This document shows, in pieces, positions 8,892-17,831 of a stretch of 64,000 nt of DNA (position 1 is the first letter of the stretch; every line of letters starts with the position of its first letter). The notes below the pieces were generated by a model that had not been told where the DNA came from, did not search any database, and saw nothing but the letters and a program-made list of their open reading frames with translations. The position numbers and the translations under genes were made by a program. The stretch is taken from contig NZ_JADBEM010000001.1 in assembly GCF_014873875.1 (NCBI RefSeq), positions 4,092,001 to 4,156,000 of the forward strand. Direction: 5' to 3'. Source of the stretch: Actinopolymorpha pittospori (lineage in GTDB: Bacteria; Actinomycetota; Actinomycetes; Propionibacteriales; Actinopolymorphaceae).

Positions 8892-9031
8892 GTCGTCCTC
8901 CTTCGGGGGCAGACGAGGGTCGCCCAGGACATGCCTGGGCTGTCTCCTCGACAACACGCGCCGGGACGCGTGGGCGCAAGGGCTCGCGGTGGCCGAAACC
9001 AGTCGCGGGTGGCGCCCACGCCCCCGCTCGC

Positions 9032-9910
9032 TCAGGCCTTCAGGCCGGTGGAGGCGAGCCCTTCGATGAAGTAACGCTGGCAGAACGCGAAGACCAGCAG
9101 GACCGGCACGATCGTCATCGTCGCCGCCGCCATCAGTGCGCTCACCTGGGTGAAGAACTGTCCCTGGAACAACGCGAGGGCGACCGGGAGGGTCTGCAAC
9201 TCGGGTGAGTTGATGAAGATGAGCGGCCCGAGCAGGTCGTTCCAGGACTCCACGAAGGTGAAGATGCCCACCGCGGCCAGTGCCGGCTTGGCGAGTGGCA
9301 GCATGATCCGCCAGTAGATCGTGAGCGTGCCCGCGCCGTCGACCTTCGCGGCGTCCTCGAGTTCCTGCGGCAGCGACTTGAAGAACTGCCGCAGCAGGAA
9401 GGTGCCGAAGATCGGCGTGAACGCGCGCGGAACCCACAGCGGGTACTGCGTGTCCAGCCAGCCGACGTCACGGAACACGATGTACTGCGGGATGAGGTAG
9501 GCGACGTGCGGAATCAGCGAGCTGCCGAGCAGCAACAGGAACAACGTGTCCCGGCCCCGAAACCGCAGCCGCGCGAACGCGTAGCCGGCCAGCGGCGCGG
9601 TCACCAGCAGGCCCACCACGCTGAGCGCCGCGACCTTCACACTGTTGAGGAAGTACGGCAGGATCACCTCCCACGCCTGGGCGTAGTTGGCCATGGTGAC
9701 GGTGCTCGGCACGAACTTCGGCGGCACGGTGAAGACGTCCGCCTCGGGTTTGAGTGACGAGCTGACCATCCAGATGAGCGGTAACAGAAATCCCAGCGCC
9801 AGCAGGATCATCGCGAGGTAGTAGGCCACGGTCGCGGCCCGTCCGAGCACCGATCTTCCCGCGGCGGTGCTGAACGACCTCGCGAGCGCGGGCTCGCTCG
9901 TCGCCGACAT
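9032..9910 (-). CDS. Carbohydrate ABC importer permease, MalG type
   Basis: A 292-residue inner-membrane subunit with six hydrophobic segments. The EAA loop that docks the ATPase reads EDAAKVDGAGTLTIYWRIML. An N-terminal cytoplasmic tail precedes the first helix. It pairs with the MalF-type permease 70 bp upstream and the binding lipoprotein. No ATPase gene is present in the cluster, which is usual in actinobacteria where a shared MsiK-like ATPase serves many importers. Confidence 0.92.
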   Translation of the reverse strand: MSATSEPALARSFSTAAGRSVLGRAATVAYYLAMILLALGFLLPLIWMVSSSLKPEADVFTVPPKFVPSTVTMANYAQAWEVILPYFLNSVKVAALSVVGLLVTAPLAGYAFARLRFRGRDTLFLLLLGSSLIPHVAYLIPQYIVFRDVGWLDTQYPLWVPRAFTPIFGTFLLRQFFKSLPQELEDAAKVDGAGTLTIYWRIMLPLAKPALAAVGIFTFVESWNDLLGPLIFINSPELQTLPVALALFQGQFFTQVSALMAAATMTIVPVLLVFAFCQRYFIEGLASTGLKA

Positions 9911-9980
9911 CGTCGGTGTTCTCCTTCGACTCGTTGGATCAGGGCTCTCGTACGGCTTGTCCTACGGCCTGTCACAGCTC

Positions 9981-10928
9981 CTAGTCGTAGTGGACCCAGC
10001 GGCGCTGAAGCTTCCACTGGATCACGGTGGCCGCGGCGATGACGGCGAACATGATCCACGCCATCGCACTGGCGTAGCCGACCTTCCCGGCACCGAACGC
10101 GGTCTGGTAGAGGTTCAGCATGAAGACGTTGGTCGCGTTGTTCGGGCCGCCCTGCGTCATCACGAAGACGATGCCGAAGACCTGGAACGTCCCGATGAAC
10201 TGCGTGATGAGAACGAAGAACGTCGAGGGTGTGAGGAGTGGGAGGGTGACGTGCCACAGCCTGCGCCAGGCGCCTGCTCCGTCGACCTTGGCCGCGGCGT
10301 ACAACGTGTCCGGAATGCCCTGCAGGCCGGCGAGGAACACGACCATCGGATAGCCGACGCCCTGCCACACGCTCGCCACGATGAGGGCGACCATCGCCCA
10401 ACCCGACTGGGCGAGCCAGGAGGTGCCCTGGATGCCCACCATCGCGAGGAGGCCGTTGAGGACGCCGTTGTCGGGAGCGTAGAACCAGTACCACACGAAG
10501 CCGACGGCCACCGAGTTCGCGACGTACGGAACGAAGAACGCCAGCCGGAAGACGCCCATCGCCGGCAGTCTGCGGTTGCAGAGCAGAGCCAGCACGAGCG
10601 CGAGGAGGGTCGTGAGGGGGATCGCGCCGGCCATGAAGACGAAGGTGTTCCGGACGATCCGATGGAACAGTTCGTCGGAGAAGAGCAGCGTCGTGTAGTT
10701 GCGCAGTCCGACGAAGTGGCGGGGAGAGATTCCGTCCCAGTCCGTGAGTGACGTGACGGTCGTCATCAGGATCGGGTAGAGCTGGAAGACCGCGATCCCC
10801 GCCACGACGGGGGCGACGAAGAGGTAGCCGAACATCGCCTCCCGTCGTGCCGCGAAACCGCCGCCACGGCGAGCCGGTGGTTCCCTTCGGTGCCGGAGAC
10901 CGCTCCTGGTCGTCGTCTGTGTCGTCAT
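9981..10928 (-). CDS. Carbohydrate ABC importer permease, MalF type
   Basis: A 315-residue permease subunit with six hydrophobic segments and the EAA loop AAAKVDGAGAWRRLWHVTLP. The N-terminal tail is Arg-rich (RREPPARRGGGFAARREAMF), typical of the first permease in these operons. It starts 9 bp after the stop of the solute-binding protein gene, which marks a tight operon. Confidence 0.92.
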   Translation of the reverse strand: MTTQTTTRSGLRHRREPPARRGGGFAARREAMFGYLFVAPVVAGIAVFQLYPILMTTVTSLTDWDGISPRHFVGLRNYTTLLFSDELFHRIVRNTFVFMAGAIPLTTLLALVLALLCNRRLPAMGVFRLAFFVPYVANSVAVGFVWYWFYAPDNGVLNGLLAMVGIQGTSWLAQSGWAMVALIVASVWQGVGYPMVVFLAGLQGIPDTLYAAAKVDGAGAWRRLWHVTLPLLTPSTFFVLITQFIGTFQVFGIVFVMTQGGPNNATNVFMLNLYQTAFGAGKVGYASAMAWIMFAVIAAATVIQWKLQRRWVHYD

Positions 10929-10937
10929 GGCACCAGC

Positions 10938-12245
10938 TCAACTACTTCCACGCATGGCCTGCTCGACCTTGGCCCGCAGCGGAGGCAGAGCGTCCGCGGC
11001 CTTCGTCTTGCAGTTGTAAACGTCGTCGAGCACGGGGCGATAGATGTTCTTCGCGCCTTCGGCGCCCTTGATCTTGCCGGGCAACACCGACTTGTCGGCC
11101 GCGTCGACGAACAGGCCGACGTGCGCCGGCGGCTTGTCGCTGGGCTTGAGGAGTGCCGCTGCCTTGCGCGCACCCGGAACGAAGTAGTTGGTCCTCGCGA
11201 AGTTCTCCGCCCCCTCGCCCTCGGAGAGGAACCGGAGCAGCTCCCACGCCCCGTCCGGATTCGCCGCCCGCTTGGGGATGCACCAGGTCAGCTGGCTGCC
11301 GTAGGTCATCTGCTGCTTCATCGCCGGGATGGGTGCGATGTCCCAGTCGAAGTTCTTGACGTTCTGACTGGCGTACGACGTGAACGTCGAGGTCGCCTCG
11401 ACCATGGCGAGCTGGCCGGCGACGAACATCTGGTTGGAACGCTGGTCCTGCTTGAGGGATGCCCAGTCGGGCTGTACGTGGGCGGCGCAGGTCAGGTCGG
11501 CCACGCGCTGGACAGCGTCGAGCCCTTCCGGGCCAGCGAGAGTAAAGCGCTTTCCATCCGCCGAGAACGGACCGTCACCGCCGTTGTTGACGGGGTGGAC
11601 CACTTCGTAACCCGTGTCCTGGACGATCGCCGCGCCCCACTGGCCCTGCTTGGTGAGGCGGCGGGCGCGGTCGAGGAAGTCGTCCCAGGTCCAGCCGTCG
11701 GCGGTCCAGGTGGTCGGCGGCAGCTCCACTCCCGCCTTCTCGAACATCGTGCGGTTGTAGAAGATGACGCGAGGTTGGATGCCCACGCTCCACGCGGGCA
11801 CGGTGCCGTCGGCCTGCCGGCCCATGTCGTAGACCGCTGGGAAGTAGTCACTGCGATCCAGCTTGTCCCGCTTGAGATACGTCGCCAGATCGGTCAGCTG
11901 GCCGGTGGCACCGTAGTTGGGAATGTTGTCGTCGTCCACACGCATCAGGTCGGGCGGATCGCCGGATCCCAACAGTGCGCGGGTCTTCGCCCAGTAGTTC
12001 GTCATCGTGGGCGTGTACTGGATCTTGATCTCGATCCCGGTCTTGGCGGTGAACTTCTCGAACGCGTCGTTCCAGGGCGTTCCAGTGGGTGGATCCCAGT
12101 TCATGACCGTGAGGGTCTTGGCCGAGGCCCGGTCTCCGCCGCCACCGCCACAGGCCGCGACAACCGGGGCCGCGGCGAGGGATCCGGTGAGAAGGGCGAT
12201 GCTCTTGAGGACACTTCGACGACTCGTCGGTGCGGGCAGTGTCAT
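10938..12245 (-). CDS. Extracellular solute-binding lipoprotein (carbohydrate ABC importer)
   Basis: A 435-residue family 1 extracellular solute-binding protein. The N-terminus has a twin-arginine-like SRRSVLK followed by a hydrophobic stretch and the lipobox VVAACGGG, so it is probably exported folded and lipid-anchored. The body shows typical features: GSGDPPDLMRVDDDN, PAWSVGIQPRVIFYNRTMFE and GAWELLRFLSEGEGAENFA. The ATG at 12245 is preferred to an upstream in-frame start because AAGGGA lies just before it and it places the signal peptide at the N-terminus. First gene of the importer operon; the sugar ligand is unknown. Confidence 0.92.
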   Translation of the reverse strand: MTLPAPTSRRSVLKSIALLTGSLAAAPVVAACGGGGGDRASAKTLTVMNWDPPTGTPWNDAFEKFTAKTGIEIKIQYTPTMTNYWAKTRALLGSGDPPDLMRVDDDNIPNYGATGQLTDLATYLKRDKLDRSDYFPAVYDMGRQADGTVPAWSVGIQPRVIFYNRTMFEKAGVELPPTTWTADGWTWDDFLDRARRLTKQGQWGAAIVQDTGYEVVHPVNNGGDGPFSADGKRFTLAGPEGLDAVQRVADLTCAAHVQPDWASLKQDQRSNQMFVAGQLAMVEATSTFTSYASQNVKNFDWDIAPIPAMKQQMTYGSQLTWCIPKRAANPDGAWELLRFLSEGEGAENFARTNYFVPGARKAAALLKPSDKPPAHVGLFVDAADKSVLPGKIKGAEGAKNIYRPVLDDVYNCKTKAADALPPLRAKVEQAMRGSS

Positions 12246-12772
12246 GGCGAAAACATCCCTTGGATTGGCGTCTCTTACGAACTGGACGTGGTCGGCGACC
12301 GGCATGAACCACCCCCGCGAGGAGATGGCTTGCGGCGCACGTCATGCCCTAAGCCGCTTCGGCGGGGCTTCGGCAAGGACGCGTTGCGGATGCGGCCAAC
12401 TCTGGCCGCCCTTTCGCATAGGTGAATCCCATCCACCCATGCGAATCGTTTGGAGCTTAACCAGACCCGTCGGAGGGCAGCAAGTTTCGGATGCGAGGGT
12501 GGCCGAACCCGGGCACGCCGTGCGAGCGAGGCAGGAGCTGGTCCAGGAGTCAGGCGGGAGCGGGTGTCCTCGATCGGCCGCGGGGCAGACGGACCGACAC
12601 GACCTGCGGCCCAGGTGGCCGATGTCGGTCGGGTTCGCGGTCTCGGGCAGGAGAAACCCGCATCGCGCAAGCGCTGCTCCCCCATCGGTCGTCCACGCCT
12701 CGACCACCTTCGGATTGGCAACGTCGCGCGCGTCTCGACGAGCGATGAGCCGCCGTCGGCGCTGCGACCACC
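12246..12772. other. Divergent intergenic region (527 bp)
   Basis: This lies between the importer operon (minus strand) and the first GAF protein gene (plus strand) and must hold both promoters. It contains two copies of the short word GCTTCGGC near 12356-12371 and a slightly AT-richer patch near 12436-12462. No open frame has a good ribosome-binding site or resembles a protein, and no clear operator was found. Confidence 0.4.
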
Positions 12773-14446
12773 ATGAAGCGCTGCGACTACGATGAAGCGG
12801 TGCCCGGCGCCGGAGAATCCGGCGGGAGCCGCTCCACGGTCGCCCCACTCACCGATGGGCTCGCTCCCGACCTGGCCCTGACCCTGCGTTCGATCGTCGA
12901 GTCGGCGGCCGAGCAGGTGTCTGCCCAGTTCGCCATCCTGATCGCGAGCATTCCCGGCGAACACGTCTCGACGTTCGTCACCTTCGGCTTTCCGGAGGAG
13001 CCTGACAGAACACGCGAACTCCGCGCGCTCGACAGCATCGACGATCTCCCTGAGTTGACCGGCCTGTCGTGCATCGAGGACATCGACCGGTATCGCGCCG
13101 CCCACGCTCTTCCACCGCGTTCGTCGGTACTCACCAACCTGATCGGTGCGCCGATCTATCTGGACGAACAGCCCCTTGGCTGTCTCTATCTTGCGAACAA
13201 ACGCGGACCGCGTGCCTTCACGGGTGAGGACGAGGAGCCGGTGCTCGCGATGGCGACCGCCGCGGCCGCCGCGATCGAGAACGCCCGGCTGTTCCGCGTC
13301 GAGCAGCGCCGCCAGCAGTGGTTGGAGGCGGCGCTGGAGATGACGCGGGTCCTGCTCAGCGACGTGGGACGCATCCAGGCCGCGCGGGTCGCGGTCCGGC
13401 TGCTACGAGGGGTCGCCGCCGCCGACTACGCCGCCTTCGTGCTCCTCGACGACGCCTACCAGGGGGGCGCGATCGCGTTCGAGGCGGTGGACGGTCTCGA
13501 CATGGGTCACCTCGCCGGAACGCCCGGACGGCTCCAGGGCATAACCGCCCGGGTCGCGGCGACCGGCGAGGGTGTGGTCAGTCCCCGGATCACCGAGGAG
13601 CCGGACTTCGACCCGCCGGCGCCGGTGGCCAAGGCGCTGTCGGTGCTGGGGCCGGGCATGTATCTCCCGCTCGCCGCGGCGGGGAGGGTGTTCGGTGTCC
13701 TCATCATCGGATGGCGGCGTGGCGCGTCCGACGACCACGTCGCTCCCACCGAGGTTCGGATGGTGGAGATGATCGCCGGCCAGGTGGCCCTGGCCCTGCA
13801 GGAGGTTCAGGCGCGAAGCCTGGTGATGGAGGACCGGGACCGGATCGCCCATGACCTCCGCGAGGTCACGGTCGGTCGGCTCTTCGCCGTCGACGCCCAT
13901 CTTCTCGGCACCGTCGCGATGATCTCCGAGCGTGACGCCCGGGATCGGGTCAACGACGCGATCGACGAACTGCGCGACACCAACCAGCAACTGCGTTCGG
14001 CGATCTCCACCCTGGACCAGGCAGAGACGTCGGAGCCGCGTCCGGCCAGCGATCTGATGATCGACGAGATCGACGCGGCCCGCACCACCTTCGGTTTCAC
14101 TCCACGCCTGATCATCCACGGATCGCTGGACCGCGACCTTCCGCCCTACCTGGGACGTGAGCTCGCGGGAGGTCTCCGCGAGGCGCTGGTCAACGCTGCG
14201 AGCCACGAGGCGCCGAGCAGCGTCGAGGTCGACGTGACGGTGACCGCCAGCCAGGTCAGCGTCCTGGTGAGCGACGACGGTCGGCAGCGGGAACAGCAGC
14301 CAACCCCCGGGGCGCTGGGCCAGCTCCGGGCGAGATCGGAACGACTCGGCGGGTCCTGTGGCGTACGGCAGGGCGCGACTCCCGGCACCACGGTCGTGGA
14401 GTGGAAGGTACCGCTGACCATCCCGCGGGCGTCCGGCCCCCGGTAG
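12773..14446 (+). CDS. GAF-GAF sensor with degenerate histidine-kinase core (DevS-like paralogue 1)
   Basis: A 557-residue cytoplasmic protein. GAF-A spans about residues 35-175 (IGAPIYLDEQPLGCLYLANK) and GAF-B about 195-345 (GPGMYLPLAAAGRVFGVLII). The kinase dimerisation region follows: DRIAHDLREVTVGRLFAVDA. In DevS/NarL-type kinases the phospho-accepting His is in a DLHD box; here that box reads DLRE. The ATPase domain keeps the N-box asparagine (REALVNAASHE) and a DDG, but the glycine-rich lid is poor (TPGALGQLRARSERLGG). By alignment from memory the haem-binding His of DevS GAF-A is also replaced. No response regulator is nearby. It may be a signalling protein working without autophosphorylation. 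Confidence 0.82.
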   Translation: MKRCDYDEAVPGAGESGGSRSTVAPLTDGLAPDLALTLRSIVESAAEQVSAQFAILIASIPGEHVSTFVTFGFPEEPDRTRELRALDSIDDLPELTGLSCIEDIDRYRAAHALPPRSSVLTNLIGAPIYLDEQPLGCLYLANKRGPRAFTGEDEEPVLAMATAAAAAIENARLFRVEQRRQQWLEAALEMTRVLLSDVGRIQAARVAVRLLRGVAAADYAAFVLLDDAYQGGAIAFEAVDGLDMGHLAGTPGRLQGITARVAATGEGVVSPRITEEPDFDPPAPVAKALSVLGPGMYLPLAAAGRVFGVLIIGWRRGASDDHVAPTEVRMVEMIAGQVALALQEVQARSLVMEDRDRIAHDLREVTVGRLFAVDAHLLGTVAMISERDARDRVNDAIDELRDTNQQLRSAISTLDQAETSEPRPASDLMIDEIDAARTTFGFTPRLIIHGSLDRDLPPYLGRELAGGLREALVNAASHEAPSSVEVDVTVTASQVSVLVSDDGRQREQQPTPGALGQLRARSERLGGSCGVRQGATPGTTVVEWKVPLTIPRASGPR

Positions 14447-14485
14447 TGGTGGGGGAGCTGCTCCGGAGCTGGAGCGCGTCAGGGG

Positions 14486-14842
14486 TCAGGGCGGGTCCGG
14501 ATGTGCGTCCAGGCCCGAGACCTCGGCGTAACCCACCCGCGGCGGACTGGCGGATTGGGCGAGGCGGGCTACGAAGGTGGGCTCGTCCACGACCTCGACG
14601 CCAACGGGATGGAAAGGACGTCCGGCGTCAAGAACCGCGCCGCGGACGATTCGCAGGGCGTCAACCGCGGCTTGCCTGAGGGTGCTCGCCTCGAGGGAGA
14701 GTGACGCCGAGACCCTTCCGATCTCATGCTCTCGACCTACGGAGGTGTTGTAGGAGGACAGTGCCGCGGCGATGGAGAGCAGATCGATGTCCGACATGGC
14801 GCTTCCGTCGCGCCACTCGACCCGAGCTACCCAACTGGTCAT
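14486..14842 (-). CDS. Small protein of unknown function between the two GAF genes
   Basis: A 118-residue soluble protein on the strand opposite to the two sensor genes. The ATG at 14842 (MTSWVARVEWRDGSAMSDID) has a strong GGAGGAGGGGAAG ribosome-binding site about 7 nt upstream, supporting a real gene. It is acidic in its first half and ends in a short Pro/Asp tail. It has an SVSLEA-like strand pattern, with a segment VGREHEIGRVSASLSLEAST. No family could be named. Its position suggests a functional link to the sensors, but this is inference. Confidence 0.65.
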   Translation of the reverse strand: MTSWVARVEWRDGSAMSDIDLLSIAAALSSYNTSVGREHEIGRVSASLSLEASTLRQAAVDALRIVRGAVLDAGRPFHPVGVEVVDEPTFVARLAQSASPPRVGYAEVSGLDAHPDPP

Positions 14843-15003
14843 CAGTCTCTTCCCCTCCTCCCACGCTACGGCGCGGTGGTGACCGGCACCTACGACGGGC
14901 ACCCCTACGCCGCAGGTGAAACCGGACATCGCTCGCCGATGCCGCGGCTGGTGCGATAACGGCCGAACGTCGATGACCGCATGGACCTATTACGCTGAAA
15001 CAC

Positions 15004-16668
15004 GTGGCCGGAGCTGAAGAGTCCGGAAGGGGGCCGAACGCGGGTGCGGCGGAATCGACCGTCGCGCAGGACCGCGTCGGCGTCGATTTCCCCTCGGCCG
15101 CCACCCGCTATCTCGAACAGCTGCTGGAATCCGCCGCGCATCTGGTCCGGGCCCGCTTCGGGCTGTTGGCGCTCACGGCGGAGGACGGAGCGGTGAACGG
15201 TCTGTTCACCTGCGGACTCCTCTGTTCCGACGGTGGCTTCTCCGAACGGTTTCCGGAGCTTCGTGAGATCCATGACGTACTGGCCAAGTCGCCTCGGCCG
15301 CAACGCATCGCCGATCTCGCGGAGCACAGGGAGAGCCGCCAGCTGCCGACGTATGAGTCGTCGATCACCAGCGTGCTCGCGGTTCCTGTCAATCTGCGCG
15401 AGCGGGCGTACGGCCAGCTCTATCTGATGAACAAACAGGGCGTCCGCGAGTTCACCGAGAGCGATGTGGCGGCCGTGTCGGCGCTGGCCACGGCCGCCGC
15501 GGCGGCGGTGGAGAACGCCCAGCTGCTCAGCAGCCACACCCGCCGTCAACAGTGGCTGTCGGCGAGCCTGGAGAGCACCCGCCTGTTGCTGGGTGAGATG
15601 GACCGGCACGAGGCCCTTCGCATGATGGCGAGGAAGGTACGCCAGGTCTCCGGAGCCGACTACGTCGCGATCACGGCGGCCCATCCCGCCTATCCGGAGG
15701 ACCTGCTCGTGTTCGAGGCGGTCGAGGGCCTCGGCCTGGACTACCTCGTCGGACATCCGGTACCACGGGTGGGCTACGCCGCCGCCGTCATCGAGACCGG
15801 CGTCAGTGTGGTGAGCCCGAACATCACCCTCGAGGACGGCTTCGGCCCGCCACCCGTCGTCTCCGAGGCGATGTCCGTTCTGGGGCCCGGGATGTATCTG
15901 CCGCTCACGGCCGGTGGCGAGGTCCTCGGCACGCTGATCGTCGCGTGGCGCCACGGCTCCCCCTACGAGCGGACGGCGATCGCCGAGGCGCAGGCCGTGG
16001 AGGTCTTCGCCAACCACGCGGCACTCGCGCTCCGCCAACTCCAGGAGCGGGAGCAGGTACTCGACGACAGAGAGCGGGTGGCAGGCGACCTGCGCGACGG
16101 TGTGCTGGAGCGGCTGTTCGCGATCGGCACACACCTGCACGGTGCCGCGGGCATCCTCGCCCAGCCCGACGTCCAACATCGACTCAACGAGGCGATCGAC
16201 CATCTCGATGAGACCACCCGCCAGATCCGCTCCTCGATCTTCCCGCATCACCTGGAGGAACCGACAGAACAGCGTCTGGCGAGCGTGCAGGTCCTGGAGG
16301 AGATCGATGCCGCGCGGGTCATCCTCGGATTCACGCCACGGCTCGTCGTCCATGGCGCCGTCGACCGTAGCCTGCGTCCCAGCATCGCGCACGAACTCGT
16401 CATGGCGGTGCGAGAGGCGCTGCACAACGCGGCCGCCCACCAGGGTTCGCAGCTTGTCGAGGTCGCGGTGGAGGTCGCGGAGAACCAGCTCAACGTGACG
16501 GTGACCGACGACGGCACGGTGGACGAACCCGCGATGCCCTCCAACGCGTTGCACCAGCTACGGGACAGGGCGCGACGCCTGGGAGGTTCCTGCTCGTCCA
16601 GGCCTCGCCCCGCGGGTGGGACAACCGTCCGGTGGAGCATCCCGTTGCCGGCGCACACCGGACCCTAG
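15004..16668 (+). CDS. GAF-GAF sensor with degenerate histidine-kinase core (DevS-like paralogue 2)
   Basis: A 554-residue paralogue of the upstream GAF protein, with the same order: GAF-A (about residues 30-180), GAF-B (about 200-345), dimerisation region and ATPase domain. The box that normally carries the phospho-accepting His reads RVAGDLRDGVLERLFA, with Arg in the His position. The N-box is conserved (REALHNAAAHQ) and the end of the ATPase domain reads LHQLRDRARRLGGS. GAF-B shares GPGMYLPLTAGGEVLGTLIV with its paralogue. It starts with GTG at 15004. The matching His-to-Arg change in both copies argues against a sequencing error. Confidence 0.82.
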   Translation: MAGAEESGRGPNAGAAESTVAQDRVGVDFPSAATRYLEQLLESAAHLVRARFGLLALTAEDGAVNGLFTCGLLCSDGGFSERFPELREIHDVLAKSPRPQRIADLAEHRESRQLPTYESSITSVLAVPVNLRERAYGQLYLMNKQGVREFTESDVAAVSALATAAAAAVENAQLLSSHTRRQQWLSASLESTRLLLGEMDRHEALRMMARKVRQVSGADYVAITAAHPAYPEDLLVFEAVEGLGLDYLVGHPVPRVGYAAAVIETGVSVVSPNITLEDGFGPPPVVSEAMSVLGPGMYLPLTAGGEVLGTLIVAWRHGSPYERTAIAEAQAVEVFANHAALALRQLQEREQVLDDRERVAGDLRDGVLERLFAIGTHLHGAAGILAQPDVQHRLNEAIDHLDETTRQIRSSIFPHHLEEPTEQRLASVQVLEEIDAARVILGFTPRLVVHGAVDRSLRPSIAHELVMAVREALHNAAAHQGSQLVEVAVEVAENQLNVTVTDDGTVDEPAMPSNALHQLRDRARRLGGSCSSRPRPAGGTTVRWSIPLPAHTGP

Positions 16669-17191
16669 GAGCGATCTCGTCGGTTTCCCAGCGACGACGG
16701 TCGTGACGACAACGCCGTCGGTCCGTCGAGGCTCGCGCCCCTTTGATGGGAAGATGCTCACGCTCGTGTGGGTGACAGCGACGCGGCGCGGTGAGACTGT
16801 GGACGTGGGCTCGCCGGCGGGGCCAGTGCCATCTACCGGCGGCGGGCCCACCATCTGGTAGCGGGTAGTCGTCGTCCCGCCCGGCCGCCGATGGTGTCAC
16901 TGAGGTGAGTGGCCTCACCCGCGGGTTGCCGCGCCATGGCGGCCAAGCGCCGGACGCGGCAACCCGCGCCCCGCCACCGGGTGACGCCCGGCTCGGTGAG
17001 GAAACCGCACTTTGCCGTCAGGGATCCATCAGGGATCCGTCAAGGCCGTCGCTCCTCGGGCGTGGTGTGAGTTGGATGAAGGCCTGCTGCTTGTCCTACC
17101 GGCATGCCGCCGGAGTTTCGCGGGAGGTCACGATGATCGCGATCCCGGTCGCGTCGTTCCCAGCCTTTACCCCCGGCCGTCGGAGACGGTG
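16669..17191. other. Intergenic region (523 bp) with hairpins
   Basis: No convincing gene. It contains the large inverted repeat listed separately, a smaller hairpin just before it (GGTGAG and CTCACC around 16904-16919), and a short direct repeat TCAGGGATCC near 17019-17039. The right part presumably holds the promoter of the small-membrane-protein/CBS operon. Confidence 0.4.
16920..16968. terminator. Perfect 14-bp inverted repeat
   Basis: Bases 16920-16933 (CGCGGGTTGCCGCG) are exactly complementary to 16955-16968, with a 21-nt loop. It stands about 250 bp after the second GAF gene and 220 bp before the next operon. It may be a factor-assisted terminator or a structured leader; there is no T-run. 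Confidence 0.5.
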
Positions 17192-17602
17192 ATGCGTGGG
17201 GGAGCCGTGGAGCCGCGTCGCGTCTTCCGGACGGGTGGTTGGCAGCCGCCACGTCCGGCGCGCAGATACCAGCCGTGGCCGGTCATTCTCGTCCACGGAC
17301 TCCTCGCCGGAGCCCTGGTCAGCGTCCTGGTCGCGGTCGCGGCGATGCCCTTCGTCGGTGCGTACCTTCTTCTCGCGGTCGCCTTGATGGTCGTCGGCTC
17401 GGCTCTGCCCCGTCTCCCCGCCGCGGTGGTGGCGTTGCTGGACGGGTTGCTCATCGAGTTGGTGGTGCAGTGGGGAGAGGCGTCGCCGGGTTCGGTCGCG
17501 CTCGGCGGTCTGCGGATCGCGGCGCTGGTGGGGGCGACGGTCGGCCTCTCCGAACTGGTCAGGTACCGGCTGCGCCGGCGAGCGGACCTGGACGCGGACT
17601 GA
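17192..17602 (+). CDS. Small multi-span membrane protein
   Basis: A 136-residue protein with an Arg/Pro-rich N-terminal tail (about residues 1-32) followed by roughly four hydrophobic segments (starting VILVHGLLAGALVSVLVAVA) and a basic C-terminus. The ATG at 17192 follows GGAGACGGTG; a longer in-frame start upstream lacks a ribosome-binding site. Its stop overlaps the start of a 34-residue membrane peptide (TGATG), and a CBS protein and a permease follow. No family recognised. Confidence 0.6.
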   Translation: MRGGAVEPRRVFRTGGWQPPRPARRYQPWPVILVHGLLAGALVSVLVAVAAMPFVGAYLLLAVALMVVGSALPRLPAAVVALLDGLLIELVVQWGEASPGSVALGGLRIAALVGATVGLSELVRYRLRRRADLDAD

Positions 17603-17706
17603 TGGGCAGGTTCGTCCTCGTGGTCGCGGTCCTGGCGGTGTGGGCAGCCATGGTGTGGGGATCGGAGTGGCTCTACTCCCGCCATGGATCCCGCCGCGGG
17701 AGATGA
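17602..17706 (+). CDS. 34-residue single-span membrane peptide
   Basis: A tiny ORF starting MGRFVLVVAVLAVWAAMVWG, with one hydrophobic segment (residues 4-20) and a basic tail ending HGSRRGR. Its ATG overlaps the preceding stop codon in a TGATG junction, the same coupling seen at other operon joints in this window, which supports translation. It could be a small accessory subunit of the neighbouring membrane protein or permease. Function unknown. Confidence 0.5.
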   Translation: MGRFVLVVAVLAVWAAMVWGSEWLYSRHGSRRGR

Positions 17707-17831
17707 TCGAACTCACCTGATCGCCCCCTCGGGCAGCGCCTGCCGCGAGAGTTCTGGGATAAACTCCGTCACTGGTGTGCCGGGAAGCCTGGTCGGCGTC
17801 GTTCAGCGACGCCGAGTGAGAGGAGCTTCCC

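Noticed and set aside
11542-11553. AAAGCGCTTT palindrome, like a LacI/CcpA-type operator
   Set aside because: It lies inside the solute-binding protein gene and encodes conserved Lys-Arg-Phe; no promoter is nearby, so chance is more likely.
17019-17039. Direct repeat TCAGGGATCC / TCAGGGATCC
   Set aside because: Only two short copies in a non-coding gap, with no sign of an element end or target duplication.
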